NCBI RefSeq assembly: GCF_000428105.1 | Contig: NZ_KE386623.1 | Location: forward strand, 72,670-136,669 | Direction: 5' to 3' | Source: Bacteroides pyogenes DSM 20611 = JCM 6294 | GTDB taxonomy: Bacteria; Bacteroidota; Bacteroidia; Bacteroidales; Bacteroidaceae | Length of the DNA stretch: 64,000 bases | Part shown: positions 1 to 10,000 of the stretch, piece after piece | How the letters are laid out: each line of letters opens with the position of its first letter | How positions within the stretch are numbered: the stretch's first letter is position 1 | The notes under the pieces: model-generated | What the model saw: the letters and a program-made list of their open reading frames with translations, nothing else | Databases searched by the model: none | Told to the model about the DNA's origin: nothing | Translations under genes and position numbers: made by a program

Positions 1-34
1 TTGTCATGCGCTTATGCTGATCTGTCTGTTCCCG

Positions 35-1663
35 TCATGTTCTTTCCGCCCAGATAGGCGAACTCCATGCCCATTGCCCGTCGCGCTGGCGGACACGGAC
101 ATAATAATAATCCGTATCCCGTTGCGGCTCTTTGTCCTCCATATAGTGTTCTATCGTAAAACAGCTTTCGGGCATGGCACGGTTGAAAAGAATCGCTTCG
201 CTCAACCACCCGGTTATGAAGTGCGAGCGTGAGCCTTCGAGCAATTCTCCCAATGTATGTTCAAACTTCTTGCCGTTGAACTCCGCAATCACCTTTCCGC
301 TTTTCGGCATCTCCACATCCAGAATCACAGCCTGCGTAGCGGCAGTGGTGGTATTGGGATTCTTCGTGCTGTACATGTCGAGTTCCGTTTCCTTTTCACC
401 GATGGACAGGATGCGGTTCACGTGAGTATGAAACTCGGTCTCGCCTTCTTGCGGTGAAGTGAACGCCGCCCCTCGGAAGCAGGGAGTGACGCTGCGGATA
501 CTTCCTTTATCCACCGACAGTTTTCCCTGCCAATGTACGTATTTCTCTTCACGATTCCAACCGAAATCTACTTTTACTTTGCAACGGAGCGTATCGCCTT
601 CGGGCGCGACCGGTGTCAACGGCCCGCTCAAACGTGCGATGGTTTGTCCGTTCTTTACGATGTCTACATAGTCGATGCAGCTTTCGCCCGCAACATTCAG
701 GTAAATGCGCCGGCTGTTTCCGCGTATCACGTCACCCATGAACGCGTCGTTGAGGCGGAAGTCTATTCGTATTTTATCGCCTGTGGCTGCACATACATGC
801 CGGTTCTTCAAGGCTTCCCACACAGCGTTCCGCGTCAACGACGGAGCCAACACGCCGATCCTTCCGTCTCCATAGCTTCCCGGATAACCCGAATGCTGGT
901 CGGTAGAAGCCATGATACCGAATTTATGTCCCTGCTCCAGACCGTATTGAACGGTTCCTTCCCATTGGCGAGGTCCCATGTCGTGCAGATACGGATAATC
1001 TCCCTGATCGCTTTCCGCCAGACCGTGACGGGAATACATTTCGACGAAAGGAGTCTGATCGCCTTCGGTGAAGCATTTCCAGTTATAACCGCGGAATCCT
1101 CCCTGATAACCCATGTGATGCGGGGTGATGAATACCTTGTGCCCTTTAGCCTTGCGTTTCCAGTCTTCAATCGAAGTGCATTCCACGAGAGGAGCGTCCA
1201 AATCATAATTCAGCGCAACGTGGTCGCCGTGTTCCATGCTGTGGGCTTCGTAACCGATGAACGCAAGGAATTCGCCTTCTTTATTGTATTCGTTCGTCAT
1301 GGCGACGTACTTCTCGTATCCGCCTTCACGCAGACGTTTAAAAGCTCCCGTGTGATAATCGATCACCCATTTCAAACGAGGATCGTCGGCTCCGGGGATG
1401 TCCGGCCACATGGCATGAGGCGTTACGCTGACAAAGTCCAACTGCCCTTTGGCGGCATCGAAGGCATCGCGCATATCTCCGTGTCCGTAGGTGAGGTTGC
1501 AGTGATTGTGGAGGTCGCCCCAGTACAACTTCAAATTACTTGCGCCCGGCATTCTCTTTTTCGCTTCCTTGCTGCTTGCTACACACGAATGGAGCAAGCT
1601 GCCCGAAGCGGCCAGTCCTAAAAAGGACCAGCCTGTATTTTTAAGAAAACTTCTTCTGTTCAT
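35..1663 (-). CDS. PHP-domain (DUF3604-like) Tat lipoprotein in heparan sulfate PUL
   Basis: A 542-residue exported protein. The N-terminus carries a twin-arginine motif (RRSFLK, residues 3-8), a short hydrophobic stretch and a lipobox (LLHSC, Cys about 27), so a Tat-exported lipoprotein is likely. The mature part opens with YWGDLHNHCNLTYGHGD, a metal-binding HNH/His-Asp pattern typical of PHP phosphoesterases, followed by the SVTPHAMWPD motif; DUF3604 proteins share this layout. It is the last gene visible in the heparan sulfate operon, 19 bp after a PL12 lyase. PHP enzymes hydrolyse phosphoesters with a di- or trinuclear metal site; the substrate here is not known. A role on a modified glycosaminoglycan fragment is inference from position only. 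The downstream neighbour is beyond the window edge. Confidence 0.75.
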   Translation of the reverse strand: MNRRSFLKNTGWSFLGLAASGSLLHSCVASSKEAKKRMPGASNLKLYWGDLHNHCNLTYGHGDMRDAFDAAKGQLDFVSVTPHAMWPDIPGADDPRLKWVIDYHTGAFKRLREGGYEKYVAMTNEYNKEGEFLAFIGYEAHSMEHGDHVALNYDLDAPLVECTSIEDWKRKAKGHKVFITPHHMGYQGGFRGYNWKCFTEGDQTPFVEMYSRHGLAESDQGDYPYLHDMGPRQWEGTVQYGLEQGHKFGIMASTDQHSGYPGSYGDGRIGVLAPSLTRNAVWEALKNRHVCAATGDKIRIDFRLNDAFMGDVIRGNSRRIYLNVAGESCIDYVDIVKNGQTIARLSGPLTPVAPEGDTLRCKVKVDFGWNREEKYVHWQGKLSVDKGSIRSVTPCFRGAAFTSPQEGETEFHTHVNRILSIGEKETELDMYSTKNPNTTTAATQAVILDVEMPKSGKVIAEFNGKKFEHTLGELLEGSRSHFITGWLSEAILFNRAMPESCFTIEHYMEDKEPQRDTDYYYVRVRQRDGQWAWSSPIWAERT

Positions 1664-1682
1664 GGTATTGTGTCTTTGGATA

Positions 1683-3686
1683 TTATAGTTTATACTGCAA
1701 CAACTGTTTCTTCCCGTTCACTTTTACTTCCACCTCCAGCGAGTTTTCGCTGAACTTTTTGTTTTTGAAACGGGCGTACAGCTTCGGTGCATCCGCACTC
1801 TTCCGTACGGGATAGATGACAGTGATGTAGCGTACGGCTTTTTCATCTTCCTTTTTCACGTTGAACGACACGTTCATCCGTTTGTACCGCTTGCGGTAAG
1901 CCGTAGAACACCAACCCGGTTCCTTTTTCATCGTCATTCCTTCGGGACCGAAGCATTGCAGCTTCATATTGCTTCCGTCATCGAACCGGGTAGCGAAGGT
2001 CATGTCTTCGCGACTGTTGGCGATTTCTCCCTTCGGCATCTGATAATGCAAGTTGACAGAGCCGCGTGCGCTGCCTGTCACTTCGTCGACAAGGACAAAA
2101 TACGTGTTGTCTACGAAGAAAACACTACGGCGGTGGTTGAAGTTCTTGTATCCGGGATTTTCGGTTACGAGTGTCTGTACGTCTCCTTCCGGCTGCCAGA
2201 GCCTGGTCACCGATTCGGTTGTTTCAAGATTGCGATTGTTCAGTGTCACCGTGTTGTGTACAGCGGTCTGACGGTGCCAGTTGCGCTCCGCCATCACTTC
2301 GCCCTCGCCGGCATAGACGTACGAGCCCGAGTCGGGGAAGAGGTTCTTTCCGTTGAACCACAGCTCGAATGTTCCGTTGTCGGGCTGACAATGCCAGAAA
2401 GCTTTCGGACCCGCCTTTACCACCATCTGCGTGGCGTCTGTTTTCCACGAATTGCGGAAAATGAAGAATCCCGACGTGAGGAATCCTTTCGACAGATAAT
2501 CGGGCAAAGCTCCCTCTTTTCCTTCGGTGGCGAAGTAGAGGATCGCTTTGTTTTCAGGAAACAGTTTGTGCCAGTCGCGGTAGTTTTTGAGCATTTCTTT
2601 CTTGGTGGTGAGCTTGGCGTCGCTGAAACACGGGTTGGTATAATCGGGGAAACTGATGTTCATGTAGAACATTATCATATTTTCCACCGTGTCGAGATAT
2701 GTTTTCGGAAACTCGTTGCGGAATCCGTTCGTATCGGCCATTCGCAATGCCTTGCAGAAGATGTTGATAGCTGCCAGGTGATAGTGCGGATCGAGCTCGA
2801 ATTGTCCGCCGTCCGGGTACACCTGTACGTTGATCTCGCGATTGAGTATTTCGATTCCGCTTTTTCTCCATGAGGCGGCATCCTTGAATTCGGGGAAGAA
2901 CGCGCCGGCGTAAATCATGCGCTGCGCTTCGAACAACAGGTGGTTGCCCTGATCGGAGTAGTTGCCCAAAATGTGGACGGCATGTTTGTGGTAGTTTACC
3001 AGAAACTCTGTAAGGAATCGGGGAGTGAAAGAGGGCGAGGGGAGGAACAGCTGGAATTGAGAGGTCTGGTCTTGCAGGCGGTTGCTCACCTCGAGCGGGC
3101 GCCAGGCAAAACGAACGTTCTCGACTTCTCCCCTGATTTCGCCGTCGCTCACCAGTTCGTATTCTCTTTTGCTCATTTTCACCAGCGGGTTTTTCCGAAT
3201 CCAGTCGATATACTGTACAGTCCATTCGCGGGCATATTTTTCGTCGCCCGACGTGCGGTAGGCTTTCCCCATCGGAGTGAACCATTTGTGGCGGTGCAAC
3301 TGCCAGCGAAGCTCGTTATCCTTTACCGGCCAGTATTGCCAGTCGATGTCTTTCCCGTAGTTGTACGAAGGCTGGTAGCCCTTGTGTACGAAGAACGTAT
3401 GCTCCATCGCGTCGTCCGCCCATTTCTGCTCTTCCTTGCCGATGCTGATATGCTTCAGGTCGATGTCCGGTGTTCTCACGTCCGTTCGCTCGCGGTAATA
3501 GCCGAGCAACGCTTCCGCCGCTTCTTCGTCTTTCCCCTGTTCGTGGAGAGTTTTCACTTTTTCAAGGCCGGGACGTTCGAGGTCGAGCAGTCCGAATACC
3601 TCGCTTCTCAGTTCTTGCCCGCAGACGTTGCCCGTGCAGCAGGCAATCATCCATAGAGCGATGTATGTAACTATGTTTTTTCTCAT
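1683..3686 (-). CDS. PL12 heparin/heparan sulfate lyase (heparinase III type)
   Basis: A 667-residue secreted polysaccharide lyase with a signal peptide (about 1-23), an N-terminal alpha/alpha toroid and a C-terminal beta-sandwich heparinase II/III domain. Asn248 (in GNHLLFE), Tyr302 (in DPHYH) and His432 (in WHCQPDNGTFEL) are spaced exactly as I recall for the Pedobacter heparinase III catalytic residues Asn240, Tyr294 and His424. It should cleave low-sulfated heparan sulfate by beta-elimination, giving 4,5-unsaturated disaccharides for the GH88 enzyme upstream. It resembles BT4657 of B. thetaiotaomicron. It is separated from the GH88 gene by 315 bp occupied largely by a 22-bp-period repeat array, while the next gene follows after 19 bp. 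Confidence 0.9.
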   Translation of the reverse strand: MRKNIVTYIALWMIACCTGNVCGQELRSEVFGLLDLERPGLEKVKTLHEQGKDEEAAEALLGYYRERTDVRTPDIDLKHISIGKEEQKWADDAMEHTFFVHKGYQPSYNYGKDIDWQYWPVKDNELRWQLHRHKWFTPMGKAYRTSGDEKYAREWTVQYIDWIRKNPLVKMSKREYELVSDGEIRGEVENVRFAWRPLEVSNRLQDQTSQFQLFLPSPSFTPRFLTEFLVNYHKHAVHILGNYSDQGNHLLFEAQRMIYAGAFFPEFKDAASWRKSGIEILNREINVQVYPDGGQFELDPHYHLAAINIFCKALRMADTNGFRNEFPKTYLDTVENMIMFYMNISFPDYTNPCFSDAKLTTKKEMLKNYRDWHKLFPENKAILYFATEGKEGALPDYLSKGFLTSGFFIFRNSWKTDATQMVVKAGPKAFWHCQPDNGTFELWFNGKNLFPDSGSYVYAGEGEVMAERNWHRQTAVHNTVTLNNRNLETTESVTRLWQPEGDVQTLVTENPGYKNFNHRRSVFFVDNTYFVLVDEVTGSARGSVNLHYQMPKGEIANSREDMTFATRFDDGSNMKLQCFGPEGMTMKKEPGWCSTAYRKRYKRMNVSFNVKKEDEKAVRYITVIYPVRKSADAPKLYARFKNKKFSENSLEVEVKVNGKKQLLQYKL

Positions 3687-3746
3687 ACCGAAGTTCTTGT
3701 TTTTTTAGTTTCTTTTCTTTCTTCCGCATCCGTAAATGATGCGGGA

Positions 3747-3990
3747 GAGACTCTGTTCGATTGTGATAGAGGCTCTGTTCGATTGTGATAGAGGTTCTGT
3801 TTGATTGTAACGGAAGCTCTGTTTCATCGTGACGGAAGCTCTGTTTCATTGTGATGAACGTTTTGTTTCACCGAATGAAACACTTTGTTTCACCGAATAG
3901 AACACTTTGTTTCATCAGCATGAAACACTTTGTTTCACCTCGCTGAAACACTGCTTCGCCTCAATGAACGTATTGCTTCATCTCGATGCT
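3747..3990. repeat. 22-bp-period tandem repeat array (about 11 degenerate copies)
   Basis: Units of 20-23 bp, mostly 22, start at about 3747, 3769, 3791, 3813, 3835, 3857, 3879, 3901, 3924, 3947 and 3967. Read on the minus strand the best units contain GAAACAAAGTGTTTC, a palindrome with GAAAC/GTTTC arms. The left-hand copies have drifted (CTCTGTTCGATTGTGAT on the plus strand). The array lies inside the heparan sulfate operon, just upstream of the second PL12 gene and after the GH88 stop, so it would be transcribed as a chain of small hairpins. I see no TAnnTTTG element for the PL12 gene in this gap. Confidence 0.85.
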
Positions 3991-4001
3991 GCTTCCGGAA
4001 T

Positions 4002-5303
4002 TTACAATGATTTGATTTTTCCGTCCTGAAGTTTCAGTTTCTTCAAATCCATGAACCGTTTCAGGGCTTCCAGATAATAATAATCGGCGTAGTTCAACGG
4101 AGTATCTATTTCCGAGCCGTTGGGCAGCGAGCCGACAGAGTGCATCAGGATGAAGCCTTGGTTTTCTCCCTCTTTGGCAAGATAGGCATCGCTCGAAAGG
4201 CTTTTCAGGATTTTCTCTGCATAGTCCAGATATTTCTTTCCGCTGTGTACCATCGTGCTCAGCTCGATCATTGCCGAAGCGGTGATGGCTGCCGCCGAAG
4301 CGTCGCGCGGAGTCTCTCGGGTGACGGGAGCGTCGTAATCCCAATAAGGAACGGCGTCTTCGGTCTTTACACGCTCCATTATCATATCGGCTATTTTCGT
4401 GGCGAAGTTCATGTAGATGCTGTCTTTCGTCTCACGGTAGCACGAGGTGTATCCGTACACCGCCCACGCTTGTCCGCGTGCCCATGAAGAATCGTCGTTC
4501 TTTCCCTGATGGGTCTGCTTGCGTTCCACCGTTCCGTCGTTGTTGTAGCTCACCACATGCCAGCAGGTATAGTCGGGGCGGAAGTGGTGCCGCATGGTGG
4601 TCATGGCATGCTTCAGCGCAATCTCTTTGTACTTCGGGTTTCCGGTGCGGTTGCTTACGTTGAACAGAAGGTCGAGGTTCATCATGTTGTCGATGATGAC
4701 CGGGAAGTTCCACGTCCCGAAGTCCCACGAACGGATGGCTTCTATGGAATCGTCGAAGCGTCCGCAGAGATTGTCCGCCGTTTCTCTCATCACCGTCGCA
4801 ATGGTGTCGTTCGGTGCAAGGCGTTCGGCGTTGCCATAGCTGCAATTGACCATGAAACCGAGGTCGTGCGTTCCTTTGTAATAACGCACCGGGTTCAACA
4901 GGTTCGTATAGTGGGTCGCCTCTTTTTTCAACGTTTCGTCGCCCGTGAGTTCATAAGCATACCACAGAGATCCGGGGAAGAAGCCGCTCGTCCAGTCGTA
5001 TACTCCGCAAAGGCGGCGCTTGCCGATCTCTTCGGCAGCGGGGTTGGCGCGCAACGAATCTTTGAATGTCTGCGAATCTCTTTCCAGTTGGCGGCACAGA
5101 AAGTCTATATCGTATCCGGTACGGATGGAGCGGGGGAGTTGTCCCGTGCTCCGGATTTCTTCCGCCGTCAACCGGAGTTGTGCCGAGGCTGCATCGATTC
5201 CTTTCTGTATCCAGTGATAATCTTCCCGGGGAGTAGTATGGCACGAAGCCAACGTTATGCCGACCGAAGCTAAGAGAATAAGTTTCTTTTTCATTTGATT
5301 CAT
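4002..5303 (-). CDS. GH88 unsaturated glucuronyl hydrolase, lipoprotein
   Basis: A 433-residue family GH88 enzyme that removes the 4,5-unsaturated uronic acid from the non-reducing end of lyase products. The N-terminus has a hydrophobic segment ending in the lipobox LASC, so it is predicted to be a lipoprotein; residues 4-7 (MKKK) offer a slightly later start at 5294. The (alpha/alpha)6-barrel signature is clear: DWTSGFFPGSLW, THDLGFMV with Asp147, and VIIDNMMNLDLLF with Asp205. The two Asp motifs correspond to the pair that acts in the Bacillus UGL enzyme. It lies between susD (37 bp gap) and the repeat array before PL12, matching the position of BT4658 in B. thetaiotaomicron. Confidence 0.9.
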   Translation of the reverse strand: MNQMKKKLILLASVGITLASCHTTPREDYHWIQKGIDAASAQLRLTAEEIRSTGQLPRSIRTGYDIDFLCRQLERDSQTFKDSLRANPAAEEIGKRRLCGVYDWTSGFFPGSLWYAYELTGDETLKKEATHYTNLLNPVRYYKGTHDLGFMVNCSYGNAERLAPNDTIATVMRETADNLCGRFDDSIEAIRSWDFGTWNFPVIIDNMMNLDLLFNVSNRTGNPKYKEIALKHAMTTMRHHFRPDYTCWHVVSYNNDGTVERKQTHQGKNDDSSWARGQAWAVYGYTSCYRETKDSIYMNFATKIADMIMERVKTEDAVPYWDYDAPVTRETPRDASAAAITASAMIELSTMVHSGKKYLDYAEKILKSLSSDAYLAKEGENQGFILMHSVGSLPNGSEIDTPLNYADYYYLEALKRFMDLKKLKLQDGKIKSL

Positions 5304-5340
5304 TTGATAATATGGTTGTCAGTAAGTTTAATTGTAAGTT

Positions 5341-7053
5341 TTATTTTTCCCAGCCCGGGTTTTGGATGAATTTCTTGCAAAGATCCATGTCCCGTTGCGG
5401 AATGGGATAGAGCTCGTGCTTACCCTTGGTGGTGTATCCGGGAGTCGCCGCCGCATAGTTGGGCGATCCGTCGGATGTCCACCATTGTCCGAGCGCCACC
5501 GAAGTCTCTTTCACTGTTTCGTAATACACGCCCCAGCGTATAAGGTCGAGGCGGCGATGCCCTTCAAAAGCCAGTTCGTAAGCGCGTTCCTTATGAATGG
5601 CTTCGCGGAAGCTTTCATACGACAGACCTTCCGGCAGGTCGACCGCCTTGTCTGCTGCCGTCACCGGTTTGCCGTAACCGCGCCGGCGTACCATATTGAC
5701 CGCCGTATACGCTTCCGCATCGGGAGCTTTCTTCCATTCGTTGACGGCTTCGGCATAAATCAGCAATACGTCGGCATAACGGAGCAAGTACCAGTTGACG
5801 TTCGATTTGTCGTTGTTGATCAGCGCGTTGCTCTGGGGTACGTATTTCTCGATGTCCCATTTGGCGGGAGTATAATTCTGCTTCTCTTTCTGTTTCTTTT
5901 CCGGGTCGAGGTCGGCAGCGGCGGCCGTTTCTTCCGAATCGTTCTTTCCTTTTGCGTAAAGCGTCTTGCCGGGATTGTACAGATAGTTGGCAATGGATAT
6001 GTCACGGCGGAGGTCGCCTTCATTCTTTCGCCAGTCGAGTACAAAAGTATGCACCACCTTTACGTTGCCCGCGCAACTGCCACGCTTTCCCGCAATGACT
6101 GTAGTCTTCACGCCGTTCCATTTGCCAATGCGTCCGCAGGGGTCCGAAGCTCCTCCCGTGGTAGTGGGAGTGTAGAAGCTGACTTCGAGCAAACTCTCCG
6201 TTGCGTCCCATGTGCTGCTTCCCGAATTTTTCCACAATTGTTCGAAGTCGCTCAGCAAACCGTGCTTACCCGATTCGATCAATACTTTGGCTGTGCGTGC
6301 GGCGGCTTCCCATTTGCTTTCGTCCTTTACGGGATAACCTGCCCAAGTGGCGTATACTTTGGCCAGCAAGCCCAAAGCCGATCCTTTGGAGAAACGGAAC
6401 TCTTTGTTGACGCGATATGTGTCGTCCGCGGCATACGGCAGGTTGTCGATGGCGAACTTCAGGTCTTCTTCGATAAACTCGTATACTTTTGCCGGATCTG
6501 CCTGCTCGAAAGTTGCAGGCGGCTGTTGAGACATTTGGGTGGTGCTCATCAACGCCACATTTCCGTAGCGGCGCACCAGCTCGAAGTAATACAGAGCGCG
6601 CAATCCTCTTGCTTCCGCCATATAAATGCGCGCCAGCACTTTGTCTCCGTCGGAGTAGTTTCCGGCTTTCTGTTCCAGCCCCTCCATAAAGTCGTTGGCG
6701 TTGTAGATGGAATTATACAATGTCTTCCACGTTTGTTGCACTTCCGCCTGAGTGGTAGGGAAAGAGTTGGTGGGAATGATACGGAAATTCTCGTTCGTGC
6801 TTCCTTCCACCTGTGCGATGTCGGTCGCCAGATTGAAAAGAATAGACATGTTGTATCCATACATGGCGTCGGTCACCATGTTGCGGTATACGCCCAGCAA
6901 TACGTTCTCGGCTTCCGCCGCGTTTTTCATATAATTCTTTTTGGCAACCTCCGTTTTCGATTCCTCGTCCAGCAAGTCGGAGCAGGAAGAGAAGGAGAGT
7001 GTGCAGCAAACAGATAAAATGATGGTATATAAAATCTTTTTCATTGCGCTCAT
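5341..7053 (-). CDS. SusD/RagB-family glycan-binding lipoprotein (heparan sulfate PUL)
   Basis: A 570-residue SusD homologue with a signal peptide and lipobox (SFSSC), then the usual TPR-rich alpha-helical fold; motifs such as LRALYYFELVRRYGNV and NMVRRRGYG are typical of the family. It forms the lid on the SusC channel immediately upstream and captures heparan sulfate oligosaccharides at the cell surface. Two in-frame ATGs exist: 7053, 6 bp after the susC stop, and 7044 (MKKILY), which gives a cleaner signal peptide. The specificity is inferred from the neighbouring PL12 and GH88 genes; BT4659 is the expected counterpart. Confidence 0.92.
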   Translation of the reverse strand: MSAMKKILYTIILSVCCTLSFSSCSDLLDEESKTEVAKKNYMKNAAEAENVLLGVYRNMVTDAMYGYNMSILFNLATDIAQVEGSTNENFRIIPTNSFPTTQAEVQQTWKTLYNSIYNANDFMEGLEQKAGNYSDGDKVLARIYMAEARGLRALYYFELVRRYGNVALMSTTQMSQQPPATFEQADPAKVYEFIEEDLKFAIDNLPYAADDTYRVNKEFRFSKGSALGLLAKVYATWAGYPVKDESKWEAAARTAKVLIESGKHGLLSDFEQLWKNSGSSTWDATESLLEVSFYTPTTTGGASDPCGRIGKWNGVKTTVIAGKRGSCAGNVKVVHTFVLDWRKNEGDLRRDISIANYLYNPGKTLYAKGKNDSEETAAAADLDPEKKQKEKQNYTPAKWDIEKYVPQSNALINNDKSNVNWYLLRYADVLLIYAEAVNEWKKAPDAEAYTAVNMVRRRGYGKPVTAADKAVDLPEGLSYESFREAIHKERAYELAFEGHRRLDLIRWGVYYETVKETSVALGQWWTSDGSPNYAAATPGYTTKGKHELYPIPQRDMDLCKKFIQNPGWEK

Positions 7054-7059
7054 CTTATT

Positions 7060-10000
7060 TTAAAATTGAATATCAAGTCCGAAAGTAAATACTTTGCTTC
7101 TGGGATAAGCTCCCCAGTCGAGTCCGGGTCTCATCGGATCCTGGTATCTGCTCACTTCGGGGTCGTAACCGCTGTATCCGGTGAGGCAGAACAAATTCTG
7201 TCCGGTGGCGTATACGCGGAGTTTCGATACGTAGGCTTTCTTCGTCCATTTGGCCGGAAGCGTATAGCCCAATGTTACATTTTTGAGACGCAGGAACGAT
7301 CCGTCTTCTACAAAACGCGAATAGACATCGTTGGTGATGTATCCGTCGAAAGCCGGAACTTTGTTCGAAGCGTTTGTCGGGCTCCAGCGGTCGGCCGCTT
7401 CCGCCAGCATATTCCGTCTGCCGCTTCTGGTTTGCGTAGCATACAGCCGTGTGGCGTTGTAAATGTCGTTTCCGTAGTTAAACTGAAGCATGAAGCTCAA
7501 ATCCACATTCTTGAACCGGAAACTGTTTGTGATGCCTCCGAACCATTTCGGCAGCGTATTCCCGATCACGGTACGGTCGGCGGTAGTAATTATGCCGTCG
7601 CCGTTCCGGTCTTTGTACTTCACCACACCCGGTCTTACCCCTTGTGTGTACCGGGTGTTGTCGGTAATTCCTTCGCGCAGCTGTTGTCTGCCTTCGGGAG
7701 TCGTATAGAAATCGGAACTTTGATAGATGCCGTCGAATTCGTATCCGTAAATCAATCCCAGCGAACGCCCTACGATAGCGATGTAATCGTCTTGTGTGAA
7801 ATTACTGTCGAATTGAGAACGCGTGGTTCTGTAATCGGCTCCGGAATCCAGTGCTTTCAGTTCGTTGCGTATCACCGAAAGGTTGAAAGAAGTCTGCCAG
7901 TCGAAGTCACGAGTCCGTATGTTGACACTGTTCACACTCAGCTCGAATCCTCTGTTCTGAATCTTACCGATATTTTGCATCTGGTCGGAGAATCCTGTAA
8001 CATGCGCCAGCGATTGCGACAACAGGAGGTCTTTGGTGTCTTTTATAAAGAAATCCGCAGTAACATTCAGGCGATTGTCGAGGAAGCCCAGATCGAAACC
8101 TAAATTGACTGTGGAAGAACCTTCCCATTTCAGGTTCCGGTTTTTGATTTGCTTCGGAGTCAATACCGTCATGGTAGTGCTTCCCGAACCGTACTTGCTC
8201 GGCTCGTACAAATCGAGCGAAAGGAAACTCGGAATGGCGTCGTTTCCTACCGTACCCCAACCCAGCCGAAGTTTGAAGTTGGAGATCCATTTCACCGGTT
8301 TCATGAACGCTTCTTCCGAAACACGCCAGGCAGCGGAGAATGACGGAAAGTATCCCCATTTGTTTTTCTTTGAGAATACGGTAGAACCGTCGGCACGAAA
8401 CGTTGCCGTCAGGAGATAGCGGTTGTTATAGTTGTAATTGCCTCGGGCAAAGAACGAAAGCAATGTTTTCTCACCGAAGCCGGTATCTACTTTGCTCGGC
8501 GTGGCTCCTATGCCCAGATTGTCGTTTCCGAGATTATCGAACGGGAAATCCATCGCCTGCCCCAGCAGATATTCGTTGCTCCGGTAAGAGATTTCCTGGC
8601 CCAGCATCACGTCGTATTGATGTTTCTTAATTTTTTGTTTCCAAGTCAGGTTGTTGTAGTTCGTCCAACGCACATCGCGTCCCATTTGAGTCTGTCCGTA
8701 AGGTTTTTGTCCGTTACGGAACGCTTCTTTCGAACCGTTTTTGTAGAAAACGTTCACGCGGCTGTTGGTGGTGTTGTACGTCCCTGCTGTCTTGAAAGTC
8801 AGCCCTTTTCTGATTTGCCATGTCAATGCGAGATTGCCCGACCACATTTCCGCACGTTTCGTGTTCGTCACCGATTCGGTTTGTACCACCGGATTCACCT
8901 GAGCAAGGCTTGTTCCGTCTTCGAGCATCTCAGGGTCGATGGCCGAGTTCAGCAGGGTGGCGTCATCGATCTTTAATCCTCCCGTAGGACGCGCACTCAG
9001 AATTTGAGCCAGCATGTTGAACCGTCCGTTGTCTGCCGAAGTGCCCGCTCCTTCTCTGAACGTATTGGCATAATTGATGGTAGCGTCCATCGAAAGCTGC
9101 TTGGTTATCTTCTGATTAATCCGGAACTTGGCGGTTGTTTTATCGAATCCGCTGTTGTTGAAAATTCCGTTTTCGGCATATCGTGAGAAAGAGAGCGCGT
9201 ATTTGGTATCTTCGCTTCCTCCGTTGACGGCTATGTTGTGATCTTGCGACCAGGTGGGATTGAAAGTCTCGTCCTGCCAGTTTATCCCTTTCACACCCGT
9301 ATAATCGTCGAGCGATTGATAAATATAAGACGTGCCGTTGTCGTCGTTACCCGGTTTATAATACGTGTCTTTGTATTTCTCGTTCACTTCGCCCTGCAAC
9401 CTGACAAACTCGTAGGGAGAGAGCAGGTCGAGTGTTTTTGAAATCTTACGGTAACTGGCCGAACCGTTGTAAGTGATGGACGGTTTGCCTGCTTTTCCCG
9501 ATTTGGTGGTGACCATGACTACCCCGTTGGCGGCACGGGCTCCGTAGATGGCGGCGGAAGATGCGTCTTTCAGAATTTCGATCGATTCGATGTCCGAGTT
9601 GGCCAGATAATCGATGTTGCTTACTTGAAATCCGTCTACGATGTATAAAGGAGTAGCGTCGCCGGTCAATGTTCCCACACCGCGCACATTGATGTTAAAC
9701 CCCGAACCCGGTGTTCCGTCCGTCTGCGTGATTTGCACGCCGGCTATCTGTCCTCCCAAAGCTTCCACTACAGAACCGGTTTTAAAGCCTTCGATGTTTT
9801 TCGAAGCGACCGAAGCGACCGAGCCGGTCAGATCGCCGCGTTTCATCGAACCATATCCTACGACGACCACTTCGTCGAGTGTCTTGCTGTCGGGTTCCAG
9901 CTTCACTTTGATGGGTTGCCCTGTGTATTTAATCTCCTGTGGCTTGTATCCGATGTAAGAGATGACGATTATCGCTCCATTTTTTACTTTCGGCATTGTA

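Noticed and set aside
533..1621. Long plus-strand open frames opposite the PHP, PL12, SusC and GH92 genes
   Set aside because: They mirror the codon bias of the real genes on the other strand, lack homology and signal motifs, and conflict with well-supported proteins.
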